Assembly: GCF_011064825.1 (NCBI RefSeq)
Contig: NZ_CP048751.1
Location: forward strand, 1,736,001 to 1,800,000
Length of the DNA: 64,000 nt
Source: Brevundimonas mediterranea
GTDB taxonomy: Bacteria; Pseudomonadota; Alphaproteobacteria; Caulobacterales; Caulobacteraceae
Direction: 5' to 3'
Shown here: positions 33,849 to 41,577 of the stretch, piece by piece
Layout of the letters: every line of letters begins with the position of its first letter
Position numbering within the stretch: the stretch's first letter is position 1
Made by a program: the position numbers and the translations under genes
Notes under the pieces: model-generated
What the model saw: the letters and a program-made list of their open reading frames with translations, nothing else
Told to the model about the DNA's origin: nothing
Databases searched by the model: none

Positions 33849-34531
33849 CTGGCCCGTAGCCAGCCGTATATGTCTACGGCCTGTTCAATGTCGTCGAACA
33901 TTTTTGTGCGCCCGCCGTCTATGATCAGGGCGCGATCGCACAACCTTGAGATCATGCTCATGTCGTGAGAGGCCATGAGGAAGGCGCGATCGCCGCGGCG
34001 CTCGAAAAGCTCTTCCTGACATTTTTGCTGAAACCGGGCATCGCCCACGGCGACGAGTTCGTCGATTAGATAGCAGTCGAATTCGATGGCCAGGGAAAGA
34101 CCGAACGCCAAGCGTGCGCGCATCCCAGATGAGTAGTGTTTTACGGGCTGACGCAACTTCAATCCCAGCTCTGCGAAATCATCGACGCGGGCGAGGAGGT
34201 TCTGGAAGTCCTTATCATATAGGCGAGACAGAAAACGGATGTTGTCCATGCCGGACAGGCTGCCTTGGAAGCCGCCTCCGAAGCCGATGGGCCAAGATGG
34301 CCTCACATGCCAGTTGACTTGGCCAGAACTCGCGCCGAGCACGCCACCCAATATTTTTATCAAAGTCGACTTGCCCTGGCCGTTCCTGCCAAGAACGGCC
34401 AGCCGCCCTTGGCAGGGCAGGTTGAATGTCAGGTCGTGAAAAAGAGGCTTTCTGCTCGGCGCCTCGATATAGCGCTTGGAGAGGCCCACGACGGAAAGCG
34501 CCGCGGGAACGGCGACTTCATTGAGGGTCAT
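33845..34531 (-). CDS. ABC transporter ATPase, polysaccharide export (KpsT-like)
   Basis: The 228-residue nucleotide-binding subunit of a polysaccharide ABC exporter. Walker A is LGRNGQGKSTLIK. The signature is HYSSGMRARLAFGLSLAIE (KpsT/Wzt-type YSSGMRARL). Walker B is FDCYLIDELVAVGD, with D-E, and the switch histidine lies in LMASHDMSM. ATG 34531 overlaps the stop of the KpsE-like gene by four bases; a longer frame to 34570 is unneeded. It is short, ending soon after the switch region, so it lacks the C-terminal glycan-binding domain of Wzt and fits the KpsT/capsule type. It works with the permease at 35710-36435 at the inner membrane. Confidence 0.93.
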   Translation of the reverse strand: MTLNEVAVPAALSVVGLSKRYIEAPSRKPLFHDLTFNLPCQGRLAVLGRNGQGKSTLIKILGGVLGASSGQVNWHVRPSWPIGFGGGFQGSLSGMDNIRFLSRLYDKDFQNLLARVDDFAELGLKLRQPVKHYSSGMRARLAFGLSLAIEFDCYLIDELVAVGDARFQQKCQEELFERRGDRAFLMASHDMSMISRLCDRALIIDGGRTKMFDDIEQAVDIYGWLRAR

Positions 34532-35691
34532 GGTTGATGATGCTCGCGAACCCCGGCCCATATCAGCCAACCGACTCCGTAGGCGAGCAGGGTTGAGAAC
34601 AGAACGGACAATATCGCCAGAAGGCGTTTAGGCTCTGTGGCCTTGTCCGGCAGGTTCGGCGTGACGACCTGTTCGAGATAGAGCTGCTGGCGACGCGCTT
34701 CGGTTCGGGCGTCGTTCAGGCTAGACCTTGCGGCGGCGACCTCTCGTCCAGCAAGCTCCTGATCCAGGGATAGGCGCTCGTATGCGCCGATCTTGGGCGC
34801 CAGCGAGGTCGTGTTGCCAACCAGTTTTGCGCGCTCTTCTGCAATCTGGCGCTCATATGCGAGGATACGTGTGTCGAGCGCGGAAAGCTGAGGGCTCTGG
34901 GGCGCTCCAGAAGATAGCTGGGCCCGCTCTGCGCGGAGTTCTGCGAGCGACGACATCAGTCGGCCGATGAGTTCCCCGCCTTCGGTTGCGGTCTGGGCCG
35001 GATCGATCAGGCCTTCGCGGTTCCGGAAGTTCGCGAGCGTGGTCTGCACGCTTGCAAGGCGTTGTTCGGCTTCGGAGACGCGCCGTTGAGCGTCCACAAC
35101 GGCCTGTGAGGAAGAGCGTTCGTTGAGCTGGTTGACCAAGCTTTCGCCGCCCTCCAGCAGACCTGTGGCGATATGTCGGGCGTCTTCAGGGCTGAAAGCT
35201 TCCACGCGCAAGGTGCTGATGCCGGTGGTAGAGTCGTAGCCTACGGTCAGGAACCGGGTGAAGGCGTCATGCAGATCCTCGTTGGTGCGACCTTCGCCAA
35301 ACCGGGGGAAGCGGAAGAACGGATCCGCTCCGCGCGGAGCCAGCATTTCGCGGAGCGGCATCGCCTTCTGAAGATCCGCGATAGCCTGACGGGATTCGAT
35401 GTATTGGTGCACCGAGAAGGCGTCGGTCTGGGAGGTTGACAGGCCCACGCCCTGAAGCGCGAAACCCAGTGAGCTCGGCGCCTGTTGAGATTGCGATCTG
35501 ACGACGAACTTGGCCTCCGATACATAACGGGGAGAGGCCATTCCGGCGAAATAGACGGTCGCTAGCAGCGTGGGAGCCACAACGATCGCCAGAAAGGCTT
35601 TGGGCACCTTTTGCGCGAAATCTCGAAGAGGCTTCCGTTCGACGACGGATGCGGAATGCGTGCCAAGATAGGTCAGTTTTGAATCGGACAT
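34528..35691 (-). CDS. Polysaccharide co-polymerase / export adaptor (KpsE-like)
   Basis: A 387-residue inner-membrane protein with the capsule-export (PCP-3, KpsE/CtrB) design. A cytoplasmic N-terminus leads to a first membrane segment (about 30-50, AFLAIVVAPTLLATVYFAGM). Then comes a beta segment, YVSEAKFVVRSQSQQ. A long periplasmic coiled coil (about 185-345) is rich in E, R, A and Q, and a second membrane segment (about 357-380, LLAILSVLFSTLLAYGVGWL) is near the C-terminus. KpsE proteins bridge the ABC exporter to an outer-membrane channel. Neighbours encode the permease (18 bases upstream) and ATPase (4-base overlap). No KpsD/Wza-like channel gene is in the window. Confidence 0.9.
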   Translation of the reverse strand: MSDSKLTYLGTHSASVVERKPLRDFAQKVPKAFLAIVVAPTLLATVYFAGMASPRYVSEAKFVVRSQSQQAPSSLGFALQGVGLSTSQTDAFSVHQYIESRQAIADLQKAMPLREMLAPRGADPFFRFPRFGEGRTNEDLHDAFTRFLTVGYDSTTGISTLRVEAFSPEDARHIATGLLEGGESLVNQLNERSSSQAVVDAQRRVSEAEQRLASVQTTLANFRNREGLIDPAQTATEGGELIGRLMSSLAELRAERAQLSSGAPQSPQLSALDTRILAYERQIAEERAKLVGNTTSLAPKIGAYERLSLDQELAGREVAAARSSLNDARTEARRQQLYLEQVVTPNLPDKATEPKRLLAILSVLFSTLLAYGVGWLIWAGVREHHQP

Positions 35692-35709
35692 TTGAGGTCT
35701 CTGTTTGGC

Positions 35710-36435
35710 CTATTCGACGTCGACGCGTTCGCGGAAAAGGCGGAGCATCAACAGTCCTGCCGCATTGAATATTCCGCCCCAGATGATCGGGTAAATCGGG
35801 TCGTAGTGGGTTTCGACAAATTCGCCGAATACGCCAGCGCGGATCATCTCGACGGCGTGGGGAATCGGCAGCCAGAGAAGAACCGTGCGGAACGTGGAGG
35901 GCACGAAGGAAATCATGAAGAAGGCCCCTGACAGGGGGATGAGAAGATACATGAACAACTGGGCAAGTCGTTCAACCGTCTCGAAACGAATGGCCAAGGC
36001 GGCGATGGTCATCGCCAATCCGGTGGAGAGCCAGGCCAGTGTCAGCCAGCCGCCGTAAAGCAGCAGCGGCTCCTTCGGCAGGCCGACCTGCCCCAGAGCC
36101 GCCAGGATTACATAGACCACGGCGAAGGCCGTCGTCGTGCCTGCGATTTCAAGAACGAAGCGCGACACGAAAATATGCAGAGGGGAAATCAGGCGATGAT
36201 ACATGAGGCCGACATTGGCCTGCAGCGCGCTGAGTCCGTGCGTCACCAGATGTCGCATCAGGAGCAGCGACATATAGCCCGTCATAACGAATGGCCCCAA
36301 TCGAATGCCGTGTTCGTATGCGGGCTTAAGCGCAGACCACAAAATGATGACCCCCAGACAAAAGGCCAGAGGTTCGCCGATTACCCACAGAAAGCCGATG
36401 CCTTCCCGGCCATATCGGGTGACGATCTCGCGCAT
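35710..36435 (-). CDS. ABC-2 type polysaccharide export permease (KpsM-like)
   Basis: The membrane subunit of the exporter, 241 residues from the first conventional start (ATG 36435). At least six hydrophobic segments are visible, among them FLWVIGEPLAFCLGVIILWS, TTTAFAVVYVILAALG, WLTLAWLSTGLAMTIAALA, FMYLLIPLSGAFFMISFVP and PIIWGGIFNAAGLLML. The family begins with an amphipathic stretch just before REI.TRYGR. That stretch is present upstream in the same frame (VKFFREQSRIIGALVMREIV), so translation almost surely begins earlier. No ATG, GTG or TTG exists between 36436 and the upstream stop. An ATT at 36492 has AGGAG nine bases before it, and a CTG lies at 36549. It pairs with the ATPase and the KpsE-like adaptor. 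Confidence 0.88.
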   Translation of the reverse strand: MREIVTRYGREGIGFLWVIGEPLAFCLGVIILWSALKPAYEHGIRLGPFVMTGYMSLLLMRHLVTHGLSALQANVGLMYHRLISPLHIFVSRFVLEIAGTTTAFAVVYVILAALGQVGLPKEPLLLYGGWLTLAWLSTGLAMTIAALAIRFETVERLAQLFMYLLIPLSGAFFMISFVPSTFRTVLLWLPIPHAVEMIRAGVFGEFVETHYDPIYPIIWGGIFNAAGLLMLRLFRERVDVE

Positions 36436-36683
36436 GACCAGCGCGCCGATGATCCGAGACTGTTCTCGGAAGAATTTGACGGGAGACGGAATGGGGGAAC
36501 GCTCCTGAAGCCCATCTGTGTTGAATGAGCCGGATGACCCTATATCCAGCGCTGAGGGTCAATGTAAATGTATGTCTGGTGAAGCGGGCGCGCGATATTG
36601 CGTTCCGATCGGGTGTGGGGCAATGACTGCGCCGGTGTATGGCCTAGGCGCGGGCATTCGTCTGTTGAATGAGGAAGCTGGCC

Positions 36684-38387
36684 ATGACGCAATTTCGCGG
36701 CGGCGTGAACGTCATCGATCCAGTCGAGGCGGGGGCGGTTCCCTCTAAAGGGGTCTTCATGCGCGAGCGCGTGGAGTTGATCGCTGGACCTCACATGGTG
36801 AGGCTGCAGGTTCAGATGTCTCCCTACGCCCAAAGCGAAACCATCGCCGTTCGCGCGCTGTCGCCGGAAGGTCATGAACTGGCCAAGGATGACGTATGTG
36901 TCGGCGACGCTGACGCCATGGTCAGGTTAGATGCGCTCACGTTGAAATTTCACCTGCCAGAAGCGCAGGAGATAACCTTCGAGGGGCATGCCAGCGCGAA
37001 CGTCTCGACCACACACCTGAGGTTTTTCACCCAAGCCCCTGTCGGCGAATACGAGAGGAATGAAGACAGATTCAACTTCTATCCGGGTGACATACCGCAC
37101 CGATCCCTGCGTTTCCTGGTGATCGGCACGACCGCAGTCTGCAATGCGAATTGCAGTCACTGTCCAACCAACAAGGTCTATTCACGGACCCAGGCCAAGG
37201 GGGTCATGGATATGGCTCTTTTCGAGAGAATAATACGGGAACTCGCCGATCTCGAATTCGACGGCACAGTTGCTTTCGGCTTGTTCGGAGAGCCTTTGCA
37301 AGATCCCCATCTCGCGGCTCGCGTCGAAATGATCCGGAGCCTATGTCCGAAGGCGAATATCAGTCTTTCCACGAACGCCGCGCTTTATGACGCCGCCAAG
37401 CATCGTGACGCCCTGGCGAAGATCGACGATATCGCGGTGCATATCGAGGCGCTTACTTCTGATGTTTATGAGACGGTCATGCGCCCGCTCAAGGTGCGGC
37501 GGACCTTCCCGCGTGCGGAGCAGTTGATCGCGGACCAAGCCGGTCGGGTTCATATCGTCAGTCCGGTTCACCGGCAAAATATTGATCAAATCGCCAACAT
37601 CAAATCGCACTGGGAAGAGAGGGGTGCAGGCGAGACCGAGTTCATCGCGCTGTCGAACCGTTGCGGCCAGAGCCCGAATTACGACAACCTGGCCCTAGCT
37701 CCTACCGCTGTTGGATGCGGTCCCGAAATGGTCATAACGGAGCTTGTCGTCGACTGGGACGGTGCTGTCCTGACCTGTTGCCAGGATTTCCATCGCTATG
37801 GGCGTATCGGGGATCTGCGGCGCGAGAGCGTGGTGGAGACCTTGGCAAGCGCCTCTCGAGCCCGCGTGAGACGTCTGTTCAACGAGAAACGCTGGAACGC
37901 TCTCAAGGCCTGTGCTGGATGCAAGCTGGACAGCGAAAGCGCTGTCAAAACCGTTGTCGATGAAAAGCTTGCCGTTCTTGACGAGAAACGTCGGTTCTCG
38001 GCGGATCAATTCGGTTTCAAGGGAGCCGCCAAACGGGTCGATGGCGGAATATTGCTCGACGCCCGCAACCTCGCCAGCGCTATCGGCCTTCGTAGCAGAG
38101 CGAGACGCGGGGCGACCACCGGCCCCAATCGGCGTCTTACGCCCGGAAACTATCTCGTCAAGTTCGATCTTGTCGATCTGAAACAGGATCCGGGCGGCGG
38201 AATAACCCTAGACGTCACCGACGGGTCCAATGTCCTTACGCGACACGTGCCGAAGCGGAAGGGGCCTTGGGAAATGCATCTGGATGTGAGGCCGGACGCG
38301 GGCAAGCTCGAATTTCGCATTCACGTCCGCGGCGCCCGATTGTGGTTTTGCGGAGTTACCGTCGAACGGATCGACCTAACCGCCTGA
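36684..38387 (+). CDS. Radical SAM/SPASM protein with flanking beta-rich domains
   Basis: A 567-residue enzyme. ATG 36684 has GAGGAAG seven bases upstream; an ATG five codons earlier is less likely. An N-terminal beta-rich domain (about 20-120) comes first. The radical SAM core (about 140-330) has the 4Fe-4S motif CNANCSHC (Cys153, 157, 160), the sequence GLFGEPLQDPHL and LSTNAAL. A SPASM-type region follows with C-G-P, DGAVLTCCQDFHRYGRIGDL and a late CAGC, so one or two auxiliary clusters are likely. The C-terminal 120 residues are again strand-rich: LTPGNYLVKFDLVDL, then LEFRIHVRGARLWFCGVTVE. It is divergent from the exporter operon. Substrate unknown; a sugar or lipid of the exported glycan, or a peptide, is possible. 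Confidence 0.88.
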   Translation: MTQFRGGVNVIDPVEAGAVPSKGVFMRERVELIAGPHMVRLQVQMSPYAQSETIAVRALSPEGHELAKDDVCVGDADAMVRLDALTLKFHLPEAQEITFEGHASANVSTTHLRFFTQAPVGEYERNEDRFNFYPGDIPHRSLRFLVIGTTAVCNANCSHCPTNKVYSRTQAKGVMDMALFERIIRELADLEFDGTVAFGLFGEPLQDPHLAARVEMIRSLCPKANISLSTNAALYDAAKHRDALAKIDDIAVHIEALTSDVYETVMRPLKVRRTFPRAEQLIADQAGRVHIVSPVHRQNIDQIANIKSHWEERGAGETEFIALSNRCGQSPNYDNLALAPTAVGCGPEMVITELVVDWDGAVLTCCQDFHRYGRIGDLRRESVVETLASASRARVRRLFNEKRWNALKACAGCKLDSESAVKTVVDEKLAVLDEKRRFSADQFGFKGAAKRVDGGILLDARNLASAIGLRSRARRGATTGPNRRLTPGNYLVKFDLVDLKQDPGGGITLDVTDGSNVLTRHVPKRKGPWEMHLDVRPDAGKLEFRIHVRGARLWFCGVTVERIDLTA

Positions 38388-38476
38388 CTCGCGCGATGGC
38401 TCTGGTGCCTCGGTGAGGGGCACCCAACGGGTTTCGCCGTGACACCGCCCCCATCCCCCGCTATCTCGCGCGCGTG

Positions 38477-39406
38477 ATGAACGAAACAGAACGCCAGTCG
38501 GAAGAACGCAGCTGGGAGACGGCGAAGACGCTCGCCGAGGCCTTGCCGTATATTCAGGTCTATGACCGCGAGACCGTGGTCATCAAATACGGCGGCCACG
38601 CCATGGGCGAGAGCGCCGTGGCGCGTCAGTTCGCGGCCGATGTGGTGCTGCTGAAGCTGATGGGGGTCAACCCGGTCGTGGTGCACGGCGGCGGGCCGCA
38701 GATCAGCGCCATGCTGGACAAGGCCGGGGTCAGGTCCAGCTTCGTCGACGGGTTGCGGGTCACCGATCCGGCGACGATGGAAGTCGCCGAGATGGTCCTG
38801 TCCGGCGCGGTGAACAAGGAGATCGCCCACTGGATCACCATGGCCGGCAAGGAGGCGGACGTGCGCGGCGTCGGTCTGTCGGGCAAGGACGCCGGCCTGC
38901 TGACGGTCGAGAAGACGCGCCGGACCAAACGCGATCCCGACAGCATGATCGAGCACGAGGTGGACCTGGGCTATGTCGGCGAACCGACCAAGGTCGATCC
39001 CAAGCTGATCAAGGGCCTGATCGCGTCGGAGACCGAGGACTGGGTGCCGGTCATCGCCCCGATCGGGGTCGCCGAGGACGGACAGACCTACAACGTCAAC
39101 GCCGATACGGTGGCGGGCGCCATCGCCGGATCGCTGAACGCCAAGCGGATGCTGCTGCTGACCGACGTGCCGGGGGTCAAGGGCGCGGACGGCGACATCA
39201 TTCGCCAGATGACGCTGGAGGAGGCGCAGGCCCTGATCGACAGCGGCGTCGCCCACGGCGGCATGATCCCCAAGCTGGAGACGGCCATGGCGGCCGTGCG
39301 CGCAGGCGTCGAGGCCGTGGTCATTCTGGACGGCCGTCGGCCCCACGCCATGCTGGTGGAGCTGTTCACCGAATTCGGCGCCGGCACCCTGGTGAAGGCG
39401 TCTTGA
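38477..39406 (+). CDS. argB: Acetylglutamate kinase
   Basis: Phosphorylates N-acetylglutamate, step two of arginine synthesis. 309 residues from ATG 38477; a GTG one codon upstream is an alternative. The amino-acid-kinase fold shows [13 protein letters not shown] (phosphate-binding Lys), [29 protein letters not shown] and [14 protein letters not shown]. The N-terminal helix (about 1-30) is the kind found in arginine-inhibited hexameric enzymes, so feedback control by arginine is plausible. GC content returns to the chromosomal norm here, marking the end of the polysaccharide island. Its stop overlaps the next TTG start. Confidence 0.96.
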   Translation: MNETERQSEERSWETAKTLAEALPYIQVYDRETVVIKYGGHAMGESAVARQFAADVVLLKLMGVNPVVVHGGGPQISAMLDKAGVRSSFVDGLRVTDPATMEVAEMVLSGAVNKEIAHWITMAGKEADVRGVGLSGKDAGLLTVEKTRRTKRDPDSMIEHEVDLGYVGEPTKVDPKLIKGLIASETEDWVPVIAPIGVAEDGQTYNVNADTVAGAIAGSLNAKRMLLLTDVPGVKGADGDIIRQMTLEEAQALIDSGVAHGGMIPKLETAMAAVRAGVEAVVILDGRRPHAMLVELFTEFGAGTLVKAS

Positions 39407-40062
39407 TCGACCTGTCGTACGTCAACGCCTGGGTGTTCGACATGGACGACACCCTGTATCCGCGCGAGCAGGGGCTGATGTCCCTCGTCCAGGCGCGGAT
39501 CAACGCCTATGTGGTCGAGGCGGTCGGCCTGGCGCCCCAGGAGGCGCGTATCCTGCAGCGCCAGTTTCTGGATGAACACGGCACCACCCTGGCCGGGCTG
39601 ATGGCCAACTACACCATCGATCCCGAGGACTTCCTGAACGTGGTCCACGACGTGCCGCTGGACGGGGTCGAGCCCAATCCGCGCCTGGCCGAGCGTCTGA
39701 AGACCCTGCCGGGGCGCTGTTTCGTCTTCACCAACGGCGCGCGGGACTATGCGCATCGGGTGCTGGACCGGATCGGCGTCGCCGACTGTTTCGAGGGGGT
39801 GTTCGCCATCGAGGACGGCGACCTGACGCCCAAGCCGGCCCCATCGGCCTTTCGTCGCATGATCGAGCGGTTCGATTTCGAACCCCGTTGCGCCGCCTTC
39901 TTCGAGGACACGCCCAAGAACCTGGAGCCGGCCAAGGCCCTGGGTATGGCGACCGTCCTGATCGGCGACGGCCACGGCAAGCCCCTGGGGGACCATATTG
40001 ACCGGATCGCCCCCGATCTTCTCGACTTCCTCAACGCCCTGACCTTCAAGGACGCCGCATGA
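39403..40062 (+). CDS. HAD hydrolase, pyrimidine 5'-nucleotidase type
   Basis: A 219-residue HAD phosphatase. Motif I is [14 protein letters not shown]; motif II is [14 protein letters not shown]. Motif III/IV is [11 protein letters not shown], with [17 protein letters not shown]. The DTLYP signature and the helical cap match the yeast SDT1-like pyrimidine 5'-nucleotidases. The start is a TTG at 39403 that overlaps the argB stop (TTGA), and its own stop overlaps dapD (ATGA), so three genes are translationally coupled. Its biochemical target in the cell is unclear; nucleotide monophosphate cleanup is the family activity. Confidence 0.9.
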   Translation: MIDLSYVNAWVFDMDDTLYPREQGLMSLVQARINAYVVEAVGLAPQEARILQRQFLDEHGTTLAGLMANYTIDPEDFLNVVHDVPLDGVEPNPRLAERLKTLPGRCFVFTNGARDYAHRVLDRIGVADCFEGVFAIEDGDLTPKPAPSAFRRMIERFDFEPRCAAFFEDTPKNLEPAKALGMATVLIGDGHGKPLGDHIDRIAPDLLDFLNALTFKDAA

Positions 40063-40916
40063 CCGACCTGTCGCATCTCGAATCCGTCATCGAGGCCGCG
40101 TGGGAAGACCGCGCCGACGTCTCGGCCGCCACCCATGGCGATGTCCGCGACGCGGTCGAGACCGCCCTGGCCCTGCTGGACGCCGGCCAGGCGCGTGTCG
40201 CCTCACGCGGCGAGGACGGGGTCTGGACCACGCATCAGTGGCTGAAGAAGGCGGTGCTGCTGTCCTTCCGCCTGAACGACAACCAGATCATGCGCGCCGG
40301 CGACCGCGGCCCGACCAGCCACGCCCCGGGCGTCGGCCCCTACTGGGACAAGGTGCCCAACAAGTTCGGCGACTGGGCCGCCGGCGACTATCAGGCCGCC
40401 GGCTTCCGCTCGGTGCCCGGCGCCATCGTCCGCCAGGGCGCCTATATCGCCAGGAACGTCGTGTTGATGCCGTCCTTCGTGAACATCGGCGCCTATGTCG
40501 ATGAGGGGGCCATGGTCGACGCCTGGGCCACGGTCGGGTCCTGCGCCCAGATCGGCAAGAACGTGCACCTGTCGGGCGGGGCGGGCATCGGCGGAGTGCT
40601 GGAGCCGCTTCAGGCCAATCCGACCATCATAGAGGACGGCTGTTTCATCGGCGCCCGCGCCGAGGTGGCTGAAGGCGTGATCGTGCGCGAAGGGGCGGTC
40701 CTGGCCATGGGCGTCTATCTGTCGGGCTCGACCAAGATCATCGACCGCGCCACGGGCGAGGTCTTCCGCGGCGAGGTGCCGGCCTATTCGGTCGTGGTTC
40801 CGGGCGCTCTGCCGGATCCTAAGGGCGGCCCGTCGCTGTACTGCGCCGTCATCGTCAAGCGGGTGGACGCCCAGACGCGGGCCAAGACCGGTGTCAACGA
40901 GCTGCTGCGCAACTGA
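40059..40916 (+). CDS. dapD: Tetrahydrodipicolinate N-succinyltransferase
   Basis: Transfers succinyl from succinyl-CoA to tetrahydrodipicolinate in the succinylase branch of lysine and diaminopimelate synthesis. 285 residues, as expected. An N-terminal helical domain (1-100) includes LRLNDNQ-like FRLNDNQIM and precedes a left-handed beta helix with hexapeptide repeats: [20 protein letters not shown], then [20 protein letters not shown] and [20 protein letters not shown]. The C-terminal [11 protein letters not shown] is typical. It ends the coupled argB-HAD-dapD unit and is followed by a strong terminator. Confidence 0.97.
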   Translation: MTDLSHLESVIEAAWEDRADVSAATHGDVRDAVETALALLDAGQARVASRGEDGVWTTHQWLKKAVLLSFRLNDNQIMRAGDRGPTSHAPGVGPYWDKVPNKFGDWAAGDYQAAGFRSVPGAIVRQGAYIARNVVLMPSFVNIGAYVDEGAMVDAWATVGSCAQIGKNVHLSGGAGIGGVLEPLQANPTIIEDGCFIGARAEVAEGVIVREGAVLAMGVYLSGSTKIIDRATGEVFRGEVPAYSVVVPGALPDPKGGPSLYCAVIVKRVDAQTRAKTGVNELLRN

Positions 40917-40925
40917 TCAGATACG

Positions 40926-40963
40926 AAAACGGAGGCGACCGCGCGGCCGCCTCCGTTGTTTAT
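40926..40963. terminator. Bidirectional terminator between dapD and the ferritin-like gene
   Basis: AACGGAGGCG (40928-40937) pairs perfectly with CGCCTCCGTT (40948-40957) around a 10-base loop. A T-rich GTTTAT tail lies on one side and a GAAAA run on the other. It lies between the convergent dapD and DUF892 genes, ten bases past one and fourteen from the other, so it probably serves both. Confidence 0.85.
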
Positions 40964-40976
40964 CCGGCCGACAAGA

Positions 40977-41477
40977 TCAGGCGGCGGACTTCATCGCGTC
41001 CTTGTTGACGGCGGCGTCGGCGATGCCGGTCAGGTCTTCGTCGGTCTGGGACTCTTCCTGCAGGGTCTCGTCCAGCAGGGCGGCGGCGTCCTTCATGCCG
41101 AGCACCAGGGCCCAGCGCTTCAGGGTGCCGTAGCGGGTGATCTCATAGTGTTCGACCGCCTGGGCGGCGGCCAGCAGGCCGGCGTCGAGGGCGGGGTTGT
41201 CCTTGTATTCTTCCATGATCTCGTCGCCCTCGGCCAGGATGCCTTCGATGGCGTCGCAGGTCTTGCCGCGGGGGGCCTTGCCGATGATCTCGAACACCTG
41301 CTGCAGGCGTTCGATCTGACCTTCGGTCTGGTCCTTGTGCTTCTCGAAGGCCGCCTTCAGCTCGGGCGACTGCGCCGCGCGGGCCATCTTGGGCAGGGAT
41401 TTCAGGATCTTGCGCTCGGCGTAATAGATGTCCTTGAGCGTGTCGTGGAACAGGGTGTCGAGGGTTTTCTCGGCCAT
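40977..41477 (-). CDS. DUF892 ferritin-like protein (YciE/YciF family)
   Basis: A 166-residue four-helix ferritin-like protein. ATG 41477 (MAEKTLDTLFHDTLKDIYYA) is the conserved family start; a longer frame to 41519 runs through the upstream hairpin. Iron-ligand candidates are the Glu in DIYYAERKIL, the Glu/His in EKHKDQTEGQIERL and HYEITRYGTL late in the protein. YciF-type proteins belong to general stress regulons in many alphaproteobacteria; a possible GGAAC element lies at 41548-41552 on the coding strand. The role is probably stress protection, though the enzymatic activity is not known. Confidence 0.9.
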   Translation of the reverse strand: MAEKTLDTLFHDTLKDIYYAERKILKSLPKMARAAQSPELKAAFEKHKDQTEGQIERLQQVFEIIGKAPRGKTCDAIEGILAEGDEIMEEYKDNPALDAGLLAAAQAVEHYEITRYGTLKRWALVLGMKDAAALLDETLQEESQTDEDLTGIADAAVNKDAMKSAA

Positions 41478-41490
41478 GATCGTCTCTCGC

Positions 41491-41529
41491 AAAAATTGTG
41501 ATGGGGCGCGGGGGCGCACCCCATCACAA
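41491..41529 (-). terminator. Intrinsic terminator of thrS
   Basis: On the minus strand TTGTGATGGGG pairs perfectly with CCCCATCACAA (41519-41529 with 41496-41506, 11 pairs, 12-base loop) and is followed by TTTTT (41495-41491). It is 48 bases beyond the thrS stop and only about 14 bases before the ferritin-like ATG, so it both ends thrS transcription and sits in the leader region of the next gene. Confidence 0.85.
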
Positions 41530-41577
41530 GCGATCAGGCGGAGAACCGTTCCACTGTTCGGAACCGGGCTTAGCGCC

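Noticed and set aside
22001..38387. Prophage or integrative element
   Set aside because: No integrase, transposase, phage structural gene, tRNA attachment site or flanking direct repeats were seen; content is polysaccharide metabolism only.
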